Part shown: positions 1-10,996 of the stretch, piece by piece
How the letters are laid out: each line of letters starts with the position of its first letter
Position numbering within the stretch: position 1 is the stretch's first letter
Assembly (NCBI GenBank): GCA_026315105.1
Contig: CM048755.1
Span: forward strand, 756,791,301 to 756,855,300
Source of the DNA: Locusta migratoria
Lineage: Eukaryota > Arthropoda > Insecta > Orthoptera > Acrididae
Direction of reading: 5' to 3'
Length of the DNA: 64,000 bases
Made by a program: the position numbers and the translations under genes
The notes under the pieces: generated by a model
What the model was told of the DNA's origin: nothing
What the model saw: the letters and a program-made list of their open reading frames with translations, nothing else
The model's database searches: none

Positions 1-879
1 TTCCAGACAGTAACTCATAATGCAACAGTAATATGTGATTGACTACTTTTACATGGCAAAGGAGGAATACTAATGTAAACAACCGCACATGTTAGGAGTA
101 ATTCAATGCAGCTAACAGTCTGAATGATTCAGTAGCACACCACAATTTATAATTTCTAGGACGGGCTACTAGCATATGTAACACTATGAATTTGTGGTAA
201 AATGTTTATCAGTTTGAGAGATAATGGGGGGGAGGGGGGAAATAAGATATGTACCTGATCAGCTACACTATGCATTAAAGGGTTAAATGGGTGTTTCTGC
301 CACATAAACGCACACTGATCGGGTGTGGTATAGCGTCTCGGTTAAGTGTATTTTGAGATGCATTTTTTCTTATATTCTGAAGCCTATTCCCATTTTCTGG
401 CAGCAAATTTCACAAGCAGTCTCTTCCAGACCAGTCTAGATTCGTCTTAAGTCCTAAACCGAAATTTTTGGCACATTATTGTTGTTTAGAGATGCATTTC
501 GTTTCTTTTTCATCATATTTTCAGACTTACTCTGTGCACATTAAGAATTGCACAATGAAGCTGTTTGAATTCCATGGCACATAGCTGCAAGGACGTCAGC
601 AAGAACTATAAAGTATATCCCAACATCCTTTCTTCTTAATTTTATTAATTTGTATTTTCATTTCTTTTTAAAAAAAGGATTCCGCTCTGTTAGTCTCTGG
701 ATACAGAAGAAACTTAAATGACATCGTTTGTAAGAAATGCAGAGGCTACCTAAAGTGTTTTATGCAGATTCTACTGTATAGCAAATCTACCTGTAGTATC
801 ACTTTATTAGACACAACGTAATTTGAAATAGGAATATCGAATGGGCTTTCCAAGTTTTGTCTCCGTCCTCCAGATTAGT
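1..879. other. AT-rich DNA, no gene seen
   Basis: I see no coding region, SINE or inverted repeat here. There is a G-rich run near 224-240 and AT-rich sequence otherwise. Confidence 0.6.
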
Positions 880-1847
880 GACTGCCTGGAAGACGTCGTA
901 AGTAACATATCGCAGTACGTTGTTCTCGACGACGAGTGTTCATTAAAGACGAGTGAATCTTCAGGTGTGCTCCAGGGGAGTGTGATAGGACCGCTATTAT
1001 TTTCTACCTATATAAATGATCTGATGGACAGATTAACTTGTAATTTGCGAATGTTTGCAGATGATGCTGTGGTGTATGGGAGGGTGTCGACTTTTACTGA
1101 CTGTAATGGCATACAGGATGACTTGGACAAAACTTCTAGCTGGTGTGAAGAATGGCAGCTAGCTCTGAAAGTAGAAAAATGTAAGGTGACGAACATGAGT
1201 ACGAAAATCAATCCCATAATGTTCGAATGCAGCATTAGTAGTAAGCGTCTTGATGCAGTAGCGTCGTTCAAATATCTAGGCATATGATTGCAGAGCGATA
1301 TGAATCGGAACGAACATGTAAGGACAGTTGTTAATAAGGCGGACAGCCGACTTCGATTTATTGGGAGAATTTTGGGAAGATGTACATCTGTAAGTACGAC
1401 CACGTCTAGAGTACTATTCAAGTATTTGGGACCGGCAGCAGACCAGTTTAAAGTAAGACATGAAAGGAGTTCAGAGGCGAGCAGCTAAGTTCGTTACTGG
1501 TAGGTTCGACCAGTGCGCGAATATCACGGAAATGCTCTAGGAACTCATATTGGGATCGCTGAAGGAAAGACGACGTTCTTTTCGAGAAATTCTGTTGAGG
1601 AAATTTAGAGGGACGGAATTTAAAGTTGAGTATAGAACGATCTTTCTGCCGCCCACTTACATTTCCCGTTAAGATCACAAAGACAAGGTAAGAGAAATTA
1701 GGGCTCGTACAGAGGCATATAGACATTCTTTTTTACCACGTTCTATTTGGGAGTGAAATAGGGAAGGATTTGCCTAGTAGTGGTACAGTGTACCCTAGGC
1801 CACGCACTTTATGGTGGATTGCGGATTATATATGTAGAAGTAGTATG
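880..1847 (+). pseudogene. Jockey/CR1-type LINE, 3' end of reverse transcriptase (5' truncated)
   Basis: This is the C-terminal half of a non-LTR retrotransposon polymerase, which would copy element RNA at a nicked target. The first reading frame shows the RT landmarks in order: 'GVLQGSVIGPLLF' (motif B region, near 970-1010), 'MFADDAVVYG' (the catalytic FADD motif, near 1050) and 'SFKYLGI' (near 1270). A stop at about 1285 splits the frame and the sequence continues as 'NRNEHVRTVVNKADSRLRFIGRILGR'-like coding in short pieces. The 3' tail to about 1847 matches, in inverted form, the tail of the longer minus-strand copy at 57522-60010. The upstream RT part and the endonuclease are missing, as in usual 5' truncation. 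Jockey versus CR1 placement is inferred from motifs only. Confidence 0.8.
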
Positions 1848-1887
1848 GGCAAGGAAATCGATCGTGCCCTTTGAAAGGAAACTATAA

Positions 1888-2088
1888 AAATGTTCAAATG
1901 TTTGTAAATCTATCGGACTCAACTGTTGTGTTATTAGTCCGTAGCTTAAACACTATTTAAACTAAGGTAAACTAACATAAGGACAACACAAACACCCATG
2001 GTCGAGGGGGGACTCCAACCCCCGACGGCGAACAGCCGCGCGCACCGCAGCACGGCGCCCTAATGCGCGCGGCTAATCCGCCGCGGCA
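1888..2088 (-). mobile_element. tRNA-derived SINE (type B), minus strand
   Basis: It reads on the minus strand from a tRNA-like head to an 'acatttgaac'-type tail. Imperfect 10-bp flanks (gaaactataa at 1878-1887, gaagctataa at 2089-2098) look like a target duplication. Body marks ('gtccttag', 'actaataac') place it in the 'tctatcgga' tail subgroup. It is diverged. Confidence 0.85.
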
Positions 2089-2098
2089 GAAGCTATAA

Positions 2099-3230
2099 TA
2101 CCATGATTAATTTTCTTTCGTAAAACATGGTTGAAATCATTTGACTATCTTTGACATGATACATTATGTATAGATGCGATGTGACTTTCCTTTAATGATT
2201 TTGTATAACTGTTCTTTGTCCATATTATGGAGTTTTTTTTTTAAATATTGTAATGCTTACTGATGTTCATACTTAGGGTTATATAATCTCAAATTCATGT
2301 ACAAAAGCCTGTGTAATTTTACACAAAACGAAAAGTGCCAATGTGGCAGGAAAAGTTGCAAAAGAGCACCAAAATACGCTTGCGCGCCAAAGAAGCTTGG
2401 AGAAGAGTAGGAGTTGTGTGCTTATAGCTGGCGTGGTCGGGCGCACAGTGGCTATGGGGTTTTATAGCAAGCTTACCGGGGAGGCAATTACTTGAAAAGT
2501 TGCTATCACTTTGCCTCGGATGACGCGTTAAGTGCACTGACAATTTGGTGACTTGTGTATAGTAGTTATAAAAAAATTGAGTTGATTATTAATGTACAAA
2601 TTAGTAGACTTTTATAAATCAAACACATTAATTGTTTTCTTAAATTTTGCTCAGGGAAAGGTAGTTCAGTAAAGTAAATGAGCAAAGCTTTAACAAAGAG
2701 TTGGTTTGTTAGTTAAAACAGTAATAGAAATAAAAAATAAAGCACAGAGTAATGCTCTCATTTGATGATAAACCTTTTTCAGTGCTAAACAGGTCTTTTA
2801 ATTTTGAGCAGAACTGAATAGTGATAGGTAGTAAAGTAAAAGGGTGAAATGTAAATCAAACATCAACCAGTTTACAGTGGACTGAAAGCGATTAATAGAT
2901 TTGGTTAGTAATCTTGCTTTACTGAGAAACAAAAATAATTTACATTTAGAATCTTACTTTCAAAGCTAAAGTTACTAGGTTTAATACCAATATTCACAAT
3001 ATCTTATGGTTCCTACAACCACATTTGGCTGTGTACCATTATTGTGAGCTGTTTCTATCATCATAAAAGGAGACTGCACGTTTGTTTATGTGTAGTTTGT
3101 GTGGTAGCTTACTCATTTAGTCAATCTGTGTAATTTTAATGTTTATACGTTACTTGTTTTTTATCAAATGAATTCCACCAAAGAAAATGATCAATTAGTG
3201 AAGCCTTAGCAGTGATCAGTATAGGTCTAC
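2099..3230. other. No feature recognised
   Basis: AT-rich sequence with only short chance reading frames. No SINE, TIR or protein similarity was visible to me. Confidence 0.5.
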
Positions 3231-3242
3231 AATTGATTTATG

Positions 3243-3438
3243 GCCAGCCGCAGTGGCCGAGAGTACTGAGGCGCTCCAGTCACGGCCTGCACGGCCACTA
3301 CGGTCGGGGGTTCGAACCCACCTCGGGCATGGATATTTGTGCCGTCCTTAGTATAAGGTAATTGATAAGTAGTCTGTAAGTTTAGGGACTGATGACCCCG
3401 TAGTTAAGTCCCATAAGTTTTACAAACATTTGAATTTG
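3243..3438 (+). mobile_element. tRNA-derived SINE (type A) with 12-bp target duplication
   Basis: The tRNA-like head has an A box ('tggccgagagt') and a B box ('ggttcgaaccc'), the class seen in Leu/Ser tRNAs. The body runs to 'acaaacatttgaa'. Perfect 12-bp duplications aattgatttatg flank it at 3231-3242 and 3439-3450, which fixes both ends. Confidence 0.95.
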
Positions 3439-3450
3439 AATTGATTTATG

Positions 3451-3911
3451 CCTAATTAGTCTGGCGACCGTAATTTTGTCGAGTAATTACAGAATTATAC
3501 TTGAACTTTGCCACTGTAGGATCTGCCTATGTCGATTTGCATCTTTGGCCTTGTGTTATAAAATCTTTACGTCAAAAATTAAGAAGCCCGATAGTAACAC
3601 CTTTTGGGATTTATCACGGTCATTTCTAAATCCTCTCAGAGGGACACATCTTTATTCTGTTATAGACTTCTTGGTGTGAGTTGTGTGTTGTTGTAGGTAA
3701 GTGGAGTGTGATACGACGTTGCTGACCACTGTTATTTATTCGCGACTGCATACTGTCCCGCACTAGAGGTCATTTGACATGGACTGAAGCCACGTCGCAA
3801 AGTATCCCGACAGTTGTTTGCAGGGAAAAGCTACATCTGTGTGGCCGGAGGTGGGCTTGCGATCGCTCGCATTTTGCATCCTATTAACGTTACTCAATGA
3901 CGGCACATTTC
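3451..3911. other. No feature recognised
   Basis: A short open frame at 3476-3679 has no recognisable domain and is probably chance. Nothing else is visible. Confidence 0.5.
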
Positions 3912-4037
3912 GCCGTGCGGTCTGGGGCTGGGACGGCTGCTTCCGCCGGAGGTTCGATTCCTCCCTCGGGCATATTTCTGTGCTGTCCCTAGCATAAGAT
4001 AGTTTATGCCTCTGATCTCAGCAGTTTGGTCCGTTGC
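3912..4037 (+). mobile_element. SINE, 5'-truncated copy
   Basis: The copy retains the B-box end of the tRNA head ('ggaggttcgattcctccctcgggcat' split over 3950-3974), a shortened body and the 'agcagtttggtccg' signature. The A box is absent and the tail is lost where it meets LINE sequence. Confidence 0.75.
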
Positions 4038-4375
4038 CACTCTCCCGTACACCACAGCAAACTGACGCAGTTTGATACTCTGTCTGTCAGAAGATTTATG
4101 TACAAAGAAAATAATTACGGTCCTATCACACTTTCCTGGGGTTTTCTGAGGATACCCTTGACTCTAATTGACACTCGCTGCGAGAAAAACATACTGGGTT
4201 TTATCACCTACGATGTTATTGAGGCACTCAGATGTCTGAGAACCTACTCGATATGCTCGTAGCTTCTTTAGCAGTCTGCTTTACGGTACCGTGTCAAACG
4301 CCTTTCACAAATCAAGGAATGTGCAGTTTGTTTGTTGCTCTTCATACATATCTGAGAAAAGGGCAGTCTGAGGGC
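4038..4375 (-). pseudogene. Jockey-like LINE fragment, minus strand
   Basis: This piece matches the RT region of the minus-strand LINE near 58250-58520: both share 'tcccgtacaccacagca', 'ggtcctatcaca' and 'gtgtcaaacgcctttca'. It covers the stretch around the FADD and motif B region but is too decayed to read. No frame longer than about 78 codons survives. It abuts a SINE fragment on its left. Confidence 0.7.
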
Positions 4376-4905
4376 TTTATAAAGCCTCTCGTTCCCAGTC
4401 TCCAATTATAAATTTCATCTTAGTGTAGTAGGCCAATGGACCATATGAACAAAACTAACTTTTCTATTTTTGTTACATATACAAGTCTAAATTTGAAAAT
4501 ATCTAGCTAACAGACCAGTGTAGACATGCCTAGGTAGGCAACAGAGATAGTTGAAGAAAAAACAATCGCTGTTAGTTTATTTTACTGGTCGTTAGACATC
4601 CTGGGCTCCTACGAAGCAGGTCAGACTTGAGTTAGACAACGAAGGAAGGGGAAATGCAGAGAAATTTCAACATCTCCTCTACAGCCGACTATTCGAAGTA
4701 GATACGCTGCGTGTCTCAATTGGGCAACAAGGCAAGAAAATTAAGGCGAGGAAAGTCCACCATATACATATATCATCAGATTCTACTTTCCTTAACGTAA
4801 GGCTTCAGAATATATTTTTTGATTGTCGCTTGTTACCTTACTTGCATATACTGCTGACAGAGATTCTGGTACATTTACTCCTCCTGGCTGCTTTTCTACA
4901 GATCG
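4376..4905. other. No feature recognised
   Basis: No coding region, SINE or TIR was recognised in this interval. Confidence 0.45.
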
Positions 4906-5036
4906 CGCGGCCGCTCGCGTCGGCGGTTCGAGTCCTCCCTCGTGCATTTGTGTGTGTTTTCCCTAGTACGTTACTTTAAGCAGTTTGTAAGTCAAGCGAC
5001 CAGAATAGTTTAGGCTCTTAGAAATAAATACATTTG
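4906..5036 (+). mobile_element. SINE, 5'-truncated and diverged
   Basis: It shows the B box ('ggttcgagtcctccctcg'), a 'gtgcatttgtgtgtg' linker, 'gtttgtaag' and the tail 'aaatacatttgaat'. The first part of the tRNA head is missing. Confidence 0.8.
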
Positions 5037-5145
5037 AATTTTTGTCTCCCTTTATTCCCCTTCCATATGGTCCATTTTCTTCTTACATATTTAGGTGCTG
5101 ATGTGTGACTGACTTGTTGCTGCCTCAATATTCTGCCTCGTTCGC

Positions 5146-5340
5146 GATGGAGTGGCCGAGCGCTCTAAAGCGCCTTGTTGCGGAGCTCGCGGTTGATCGC
5201 AGTTGGAGGTTAGAGTCCACCCTCGGGAATTGGTGTGTGTGTGTGTGTGGTCCTTAGTATAAGTTAGTTTAAGTAGCTCGTCAGCATAGGGACTGATAAC
5301 TGCAGTGGTTAAGTCCCTTAGATTTACAAATATTTCAACT
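5146..5340 (+). mobile_element. tRNA-derived SINE (type B), diverged
   Basis: A full-length copy with 'ggagtggccgagcgctctaa' as head, a (gt)n stretch in the linker near 5233-5248, 'agggactgataac' and a terminal 'tttacaaatatttcaac'. The B box is mutated (ggttagagtcc). I could not define a target duplication. Confidence 0.85.
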
Positions 5341-5954
5341 TTTGAATTCCACCCTTTCTACCCCTCCATCTACCTTTTCATCCCCTACCTTACTGGCCCC
5401 AAATATATCATGTGTCTCATTAATGAACTTTTGCATACACAATTTGAATTATTGTACGTAGATTTAGATGTAACTCTTTGTTCATATTTGTTTTAAAAAT
5501 TTCCGATACTATTTTGCTATGAAGTAGTACATTTGATTATGTGTAAACTAGTAATTACTCTGTTCCCATAAATCACGCCACCTAATGGCATACTTCAGTA
5601 ACCAGGATTTCTAACGTATAAAATACGGTAAAAATCCCCTTTGCGTGAGATAATCGACATGACGCCCACTCCTGCATCAAGAAATGATCAGTTAGAGGCG
5701 GAAGTCCTGACGGCTCTCGCAATATGTGGCGTGGTGTTAATAGGGCATTAAACAGGAGTGAGTGCATTACTGCGTCGCCGGGTTTCAGTGGCCCACACTC
5801 GGCTCCTAATCCGTGAGAGCTACCATCCAGTATTCCATCTCTGCTCCAGAGCATCGAGAAGAAAGGCGCCTTTTTGTGTACCAGCAATCTCTTCGCAATT
5901 AACTTAGCAAGAAAGGTTCTGAAAGCCTCATCTTATTTTATTCATGCTTACTCT
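5341..5954. other. No feature recognised
   Basis: Two open frames (5305-5496 plus, 5582-5887 minus) lack recognisable domains. The second, 101 codons, begins outside any repeat I know, but I cannot support a function. Confidence 0.4.
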
Positions 5955-6103
5955 ACCGTAAGCCGTCGGGGCTTCGAGTCCCCCGTCGGGCTTGGGTGTG
6001 TGTTGTCCTTCGGTTAGTTCACCTTAGTTTAAGTAGTTGGTAAGCTAATGACTAGTAACCCAGCAGTTGAATCTGATAGATCTACAAACATCTGAACATT
6101 TGT
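5955..6103 (+). mobile_element. SINE, 5'-truncated (type B)
   Basis: It starts within the tRNA head at the B box ('ggcttcgagtcccccg'), followed by 'gtgtgttgtccttcgg', 'aagtagttggtaagct' and the tail 'tctacaaacatctgaac'. Confidence 0.8.
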
Positions 6104-6473
6104 TGTTGTTGGTATTTAAAGAGGGCTAGACAGCTAGGTCGTCAGCCTCCTGCTACCGTAAATATGAGCATATTACAGCAAAACTCTAAGATTACCCGTA
6201 ATGAAGCGTATATATGTACCGGTACTCTTTCCCACGGGCAACTAAGATTAAATTAATTACCCTAGCAAGAAGGCGTTGCCTGCAGTACAGGAAGTTGCTG
6301 AGGCGTAGACATTGCATCATCTAGAAGTCCACTTTGTACTCTGAAGGAAGAGGTTAAAGTGGGTGCTAAGCATTACCATTTTTCTCATTTCCTTAATTGG
6401 ACACGTCAAATAAAAATAAAAAGTCATTATACTACCGTTTGTTTCAAACTTTTATGTTCCCGCGTGTAAACTG
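6104..6473. other. No feature recognised
   Basis: No coding or repeat signal could be supported. Confidence 0.45.
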
Positions 6474-6925
6474 CGATGACAAGAAAAACGTTTCTAAAGA
6501 AGAGAAATTTGCTGCCATATAATACATATTTAGGTGTTAATAATTTATTTATTTATTGGTATTCGTGTGGATTGTAACCTAAATGGAAGTGAGATGTAGA
6601 CGATAAACAGTACAAACAAGGAGGGAATTGCTGCTTTCAAAATGTGGTGCTATATAAGAATGCTGAAACTGATAGGTAGGTCATGCAAACAATGAGGTGC
6701 TGAATAGAAAAGGGGACGAAATAAAAGTGTGCCATAACTATAAGAGGGAATCGGTTCATATATTGAGACATCAAAAAATCTCCATTCTGTTACTGGACGA
6801 AAGTGTGGGAGAAAAATCTGTACACACGGCCACAAGAGAAGAGTACAGCAAGCAGACTCAGTTGGATGAGGGGTACAGTAGTAACGCAGTGATGAACAGG
6901 CTTGCATAGGATAGTGTGGCATGGG
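6474..6925 (+). pseudogene. RTE-type LINE fragment, C-terminal RT tail
   Basis: The strand reads like the carboxy end of the RTE polymerase found complete at 19062-22109. Near 6478 the bases encode 'RKAFLKKRNLL'-like residues. Near 6605-6670 they encode the 'TINS...FKMWCYIRMLK' region that corresponds to 'EIWCYRRMLKI' in the complete copy. A 70-codon frame at 6697-6909 ends 'EEYSKQTQLDEG', matching 'DGYSKQIQIDVG'. Upstream RT motifs are absent and the frame is broken, so this is a 5'-truncated dead copy. Its tail runs into the hairpin at 6933-7045. Confidence 0.8.
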
Positions 6926-6932
6926 GAGATTT

Positions 6933-7045
6933 GATTACTATATCCAGTGATTACATGTTATTGTGGTCTTAATTGCGAAGACTGGTTTCATACCAGTCTT
7001 CGCAATTAAGACCACAACAACATGTAATCACTGGATATAGTAATC
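6933..7045. repeat. 54-bp-arm hairpin made from an RTE 3' tail and flank
   Basis: Left arm 6933-6986 and right arm 6992-7045 are reverse complements with a single mismatch, separated by a 5-base loop (ttcat). The right arm contains the RTE 3' signature 'accagtctt...gaccacaacaaca', followed by 'tgtaatcactgg'. The left arm is an inverted duplicate of tail plus flank. Pairing extends imperfectly for five more bases on each side. Confidence 0.95.
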
Positions 7046-7050
7046 TAATC

Positions 7051-7420
7051 GAACATGCATCTTGAAATTGCACTGTAAGGCATCATTAAATGAACAAAAT
7101 ATGAGACACAAATCAATATTTCATTGGCCCCAATGCATTTGGGCAAAATAGTAAAATTTTTGGCTTCTTTTCGAACAGTTGAAAAGGCACATATCTGGCC
7201 TTTGTGATACGATGTAGCACTTTGAGTGTGGCAGTCACATATCTGACTCCGGGTCAAGAAGGCAGGAAGAAGTCTTATTGTGTGTGGTGATACTTCGTGG
7301 AAAAATCGCCAACAAATGTCCCGATTATCCGTATTCAGATAGTTGTGATAGAGAGCTCTGGTAATAACAGGGTTAGCGCCAATCCTTTTAACATTAATCT
7401 CAGAAAATGATACAGAACGC
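7051..7420. other. No feature recognised
   Basis: No domain or repeat was recognised. A 70-codon minus-strand frame here looks like chance. Confidence 0.45.
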
Positions 7421-7612
7421 CGCGGTGGAGTAGCCGAGCGGTCTAAAGCACCTTGCTGCGGAGCGCACGGCTGCTCGCCGTGGAAGTGCGAGTCCTCCCT
7501 GGGGCATGGATGTGTGTGTTGTCCGTAGGTTAGTTTACCTAGGTTTAAGTAGTTTGTAAGCTACGGACTGATGACCAAGCAGTTTGGTCCGACAGATTTA
7601 CAGACATTTGAA
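7421..7612 (+). mobile_element. tRNA-derived SINE (type B)
   Basis: Full-length copy: head 'gccgcggtggagtagccgag', B box 'gtgcgagtcctccct', 'ggttagtttacctaggttta' in the body and the 'gcagtttggtccgacagat' signature, ending 'ttacagacatttgaac'. It is close in sequence to the copy at 55257-55454. Confidence 0.9.
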
Positions 7613-7780
7613 CAGACATTCGTTCTACCATGTGACGTTTGTACGCACAAGCAACACTACCCAAGTGACACCCCAGATTCCGATAAACTTGGAATATGTT
7701 ATAGTCTAGGTCAAAATGTGAGACACACAATTTTTGTGTGTTGCCATAAGGCCATTGAAGTGGTCAAAACACCCTAGAAG

Positions 7781-7978
7781 CCGGCCGCGGTGGCCGAGCG
7801 GTCTGCGGCGCGCCAGTCACGGTCTGCACGGCCACTACGCTCAGGGGTTCGAATCCCCCCTCGGGCATAGATATGTGTGCCGTCCTTAGTCTTAGCTAGT
7901 TCATAAGTAGTTTGTAAGTTTAGGCATTGATGACCCCGTAGTTAAGTCCCATAAGCTATGCAAACATTTGAATTTTGA
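7781..7978 (+). mobile_element. tRNA-derived SINE (type A) with target duplication
   Basis: Full-length type A copy with A box 'tggccgagcgg' and B box 'ggttcgaatcc'. The 12-bp flanks acaccctagaag (7769-7780) and acaccccagaag (7979-7990) differ at one base. Confidence 0.95.
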
Positions 7979-7990
7979 ACACCCCAGAAG

Positions 7991-8497
7991 AAAATATTTC
8001 TGAGCTCATATCGTCGAGACAGTAGCAGACAAATGTTGAAACATAATGCCTATGTACTTTACAACTATGCAGTTAGATCTTTAAACATGTTGATATATTT
8101 CTAAATCCTCCCCTCCTCTCACAATTATTGAAACGGTAAAAATTGTTTATGTATTAAATCTAATAGTATATTTTTAGCAGCAAATTCAACGGTATATGAT
8201 AGAGTTACATTTCGAAGTCGCAATTGTCAGCTATAATCTGGAAGTATTCTTATCTAGCGCTATACACGCACTCTGTCCGTCTGTACCGTTTCAAAAGTTA
8301 TGGAGTGAAGGGAAGATTTCGAAATTTATCAAAATGTTATAAAGATGTGAGTGTACAGTTGTAAATTACAGTAGTAATTTTGTTATGTCTCCAAATGTGG
8401 ACGACCTGGGCGCAAAGAAAACATGACGTAGACTACAAGATATTCCAAATATGTCGGAATCGGTGAGTGCCACTTGGGTAGTGTTGCTCGCCAGTAT
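7991..8497. other. No feature recognised
   Basis: No coding region or repeat was recognised between two SINEs. Confidence 0.45.
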
Positions 8498-8508
8498 TGC
8501 CTGTAGTT

Positions 8509-8699
8509 CAACTGTTTGTTAAGCTTATGGGACTTAACTACGGGGTCATCAGTCCCTAAACTTACAAACTACTTATGAACTACTTACGAACTAGGACGGC
8601 ACAAATATCCATGCCCGAGGGGGGATTCGAACCCCCGACCGTAGTGGCCGTGCTGACCGTGACTGGAGCGCCTCAGTCACCTCGGCCACCGCGGCCGGC
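8509..8699 (-). mobile_element. tRNA-derived SINE (type A), minus strand
   Basis: Full-length copy in the inverse orientation. Perfect 11-bp duplications tgcctgtagtt at 8498-8508 and 8700-8710 bound it. Confidence 0.95.
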
Positions 8700-10421
8700 T
8701 GCCTGTAGTTAAGCGTTCTGACGGTCATTCCCAAGTTATGTATCATTAGTCAGAACATTATGACGACGTACCTAACAGCCTGTGTCAATGGCTTAACTGT
8801 GGGCGGGGATGACGGGGATAACTCCCCCCCCCCCTTAGAACCCTAAAAAATTATTTAAAAAATCGTATTACAGCAATCTGGTAAAGATTGGGAACTTGGG
8901 GTGTTTTACCATAAGCCTGCATTGGGAGGGAGTGAATTTGTTTCTTCAACGAGAGTAGTAGATGGTAGTCTGTCTGGAAACTGGTGACCGAGCAAACACG
9001 TCCCCACTCTTCCTACCGGATTCCTGGGAAGGCCCGCTTCCTCCACCAAGTGTCCTGCTCAGTCTCCAGTTTACAGACAGACTACAACGCTGCGTGCATG
9101 CGCCGGAAGCAGTACGTACACCAAGCCCAGTGCAGGGTGCTTTTAGTTTATTCTGTGTTCTGTAGTCGTTTCAACGTTTGACTTGAACGGTTTGAGTGTC
9201 ATGTATGTATAGGCTGTTTATTAATGTGACAGTTTTACGACTCCACAATGTCAAAGAGGAAAGTTTCTCAGAGTTTAGTGACAGATATGTTTAAGAAAGG
9301 CGTGGCAACTGCGGGTAGTTGTAGTGAAAGTGCACACAGTTTGGTGGCCTCCGCCGACAGGGTGCATGCGCCAGCAGAAAATGAAGGGAAACCTTCTTCT
9401 CCACACCATCCTAATCACATCTGACTGTATGTTGATAAAATATTGGCAGTTAATGAAAAATATGACATTTTAAAAAATGTTTGGCAACCTTCAAACTACA
9501 CTTTTCCTATTTTAGAAATAAGGAAAATAAACTTTCAGTGGATATGATTTACAGAGTTTCCCAGGCTTGCGTACTCTGAAGTACAACAAGGAGTGTATTG
9601 TAAATGTTATTTATTTGCCAAGCATGGCGTGGAAATCAATCACCAAGAAGTAGATGCTTTTGTAACAAGAAAGTTTGACGACTGGAAAAAAGCAAAGGCA
9701 GCTTTCAAGAAACAGCAAAGTACCCAATATCGCAGAAGCTGTTTGTTGGACATAATTTTTTTTAAAAAAAGTTAAAGAAAAGGCAGTCTAACCCATTATT
9801 AACCAAATGGAACAAGCACGCAATGACGCGGTTGATAAAAACAGGTCAGTTTTCAAGCCGATCATTGATGCTGTTATTCTATGCCGTCGGTAGGAACTAG
9901 CACTACGTGGGCACCGTGACTCCGGAAATATTATCCTTGAAAATGAATGCAGCGAATCTAATGAGGGAAACTTTGAGGCCATATTAACGTACCATATTCA
10001 GGGTGATCAGGAACTAAAGCAATTCTTAAATGGTCCTGGAAAAATAAAGTATCAAAAGTACAAAATGAAATAATTACATCCTGCAACAACATTATTTTAA
10101 GAAAATTTATAGACCAAGTTAATTCTGCTCGAGGTTTTCCATTTTTAGCAGGCGAAACAAGTGATATCTCGAATGTCAAGCAACTCGCACTATGTGTCCG
10201 TTACGTGGAACTAATCGATGGCCGTCACTTTGTAAAAAAAGACTTTTTACAATTTGAAGAAGTCACGTCAATAAGGGGCGAATGTCTCGCCAAACAAATC
10301 ATTGAATGTCTTCAAAAATGTGGAGTTGACTTAAATTTTATATGAGGGTAAGGCTACGACGGAGCAGCAAATATAGCGGTAACGTACAAAGGTGTACACA
10401 GAATTATACAAAATGATCATC

Positions 10422-10612
10422 GCCGGCCGCGTTGGCCGAGGGGGCTGCGGCGCGCCAGTCACGGTCTGCACGGCCACTACGGTCGGGGGTTCGAATCCCC
10501 CCTCGGGCATGGATATTTGTGCCGTCCTTAGTGTTAGCTAGTTCATAAGTAGTTTGTAAGTTTAGGGACTGATGACCCCGTAGTTAAGTCCCATAAGCTA
10601 TACAAACATTTG
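10422..10612 (+). mobile_element. SINE (type A) inside the hAT transposase
   Basis: Full-length copy; 12-bp flanks aaaatgatcatc (10410-10421) and aaaattattatc (10613-10624) match at ten positions. It separates 'HRIIQND' from the conserved 'ALYVHCAAHS' segment, so it postdates the hAT insertion. Confidence 0.9.
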
Positions 10613-10771
10613 AAAATTATTATCCGGCTGCTTTATACGTGCACTGTGCCGCTCATTCTATCAATCTGGCTGGAACAAAAGCATGCAAAGTACAAAAATC
10701 CGGAACTGCCTTGGCGTAGTAGAAAAAATTTCATACTTTTTAAACACCCCTAAAAGGCAAGCTGTTCCATT

Positions 10772-10996
10772 AAACTGCATTGAAGAGTCTCGTTTAAAAC
10801 TGCATTGAAGAGTCTCGTTTAAAACTGCATTGAAGAGTCTCGTTTAAAACTGCATTGAAGAGTCTCGTTTAAAACTGCATTGAAGAGTCTCGTTTAAAAC
10901 TGCATTGAAGAGTCTCGTTTAAAACTGCATTGAAGAGTCTCGTTTAAAACTGCATTGAAGAGTCTCGTTTAAAACTGCATTGAAGAGTCTCGTTTA
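10772..10996. repeat. 25-bp unit repeated nine times in tandem
   Basis: The core 'tgcattgaagagtctcgttt' recurs with an exact 25-base period, starting at 10776, 10801, 10826, 10851, 10876, 10901, 10926, 10951 and 10976. The copies are nearly identical, so the expansion is recent. One unit is ancestral transposase coding sequence ('NCIEES' region). The eight extra copies add 200 bases, which is not a multiple of three, so the array also breaks the reading frame. Confidence 0.97.

Noticed and set aside
5582..5887. 101-codon minus-strand frame
   Set aside because: No domain or repeat family recognised; length is within chance expectation for 64 kb of six-frame sequence.
7781..7860. Leu/Ser tRNA genes at the SINE heads
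   Set aside because: Each is followed by the same SINE body and flanked by target duplications; they are SINE promoters, not tRNA genes.
8826..8836. C and G homopolymer runs (also 16507, 17493, 46293, 51989, 53372, 62480) as G-quadruplex signals
   Set aside because: Most are single runs without the four-tract pattern; the one at 46293 is explained as a polypurine tract.
10772..10996. CRISPR-like array
   Set aside because: Units are contiguous with no spacers, in an insect transposon; it is a minisatellite.
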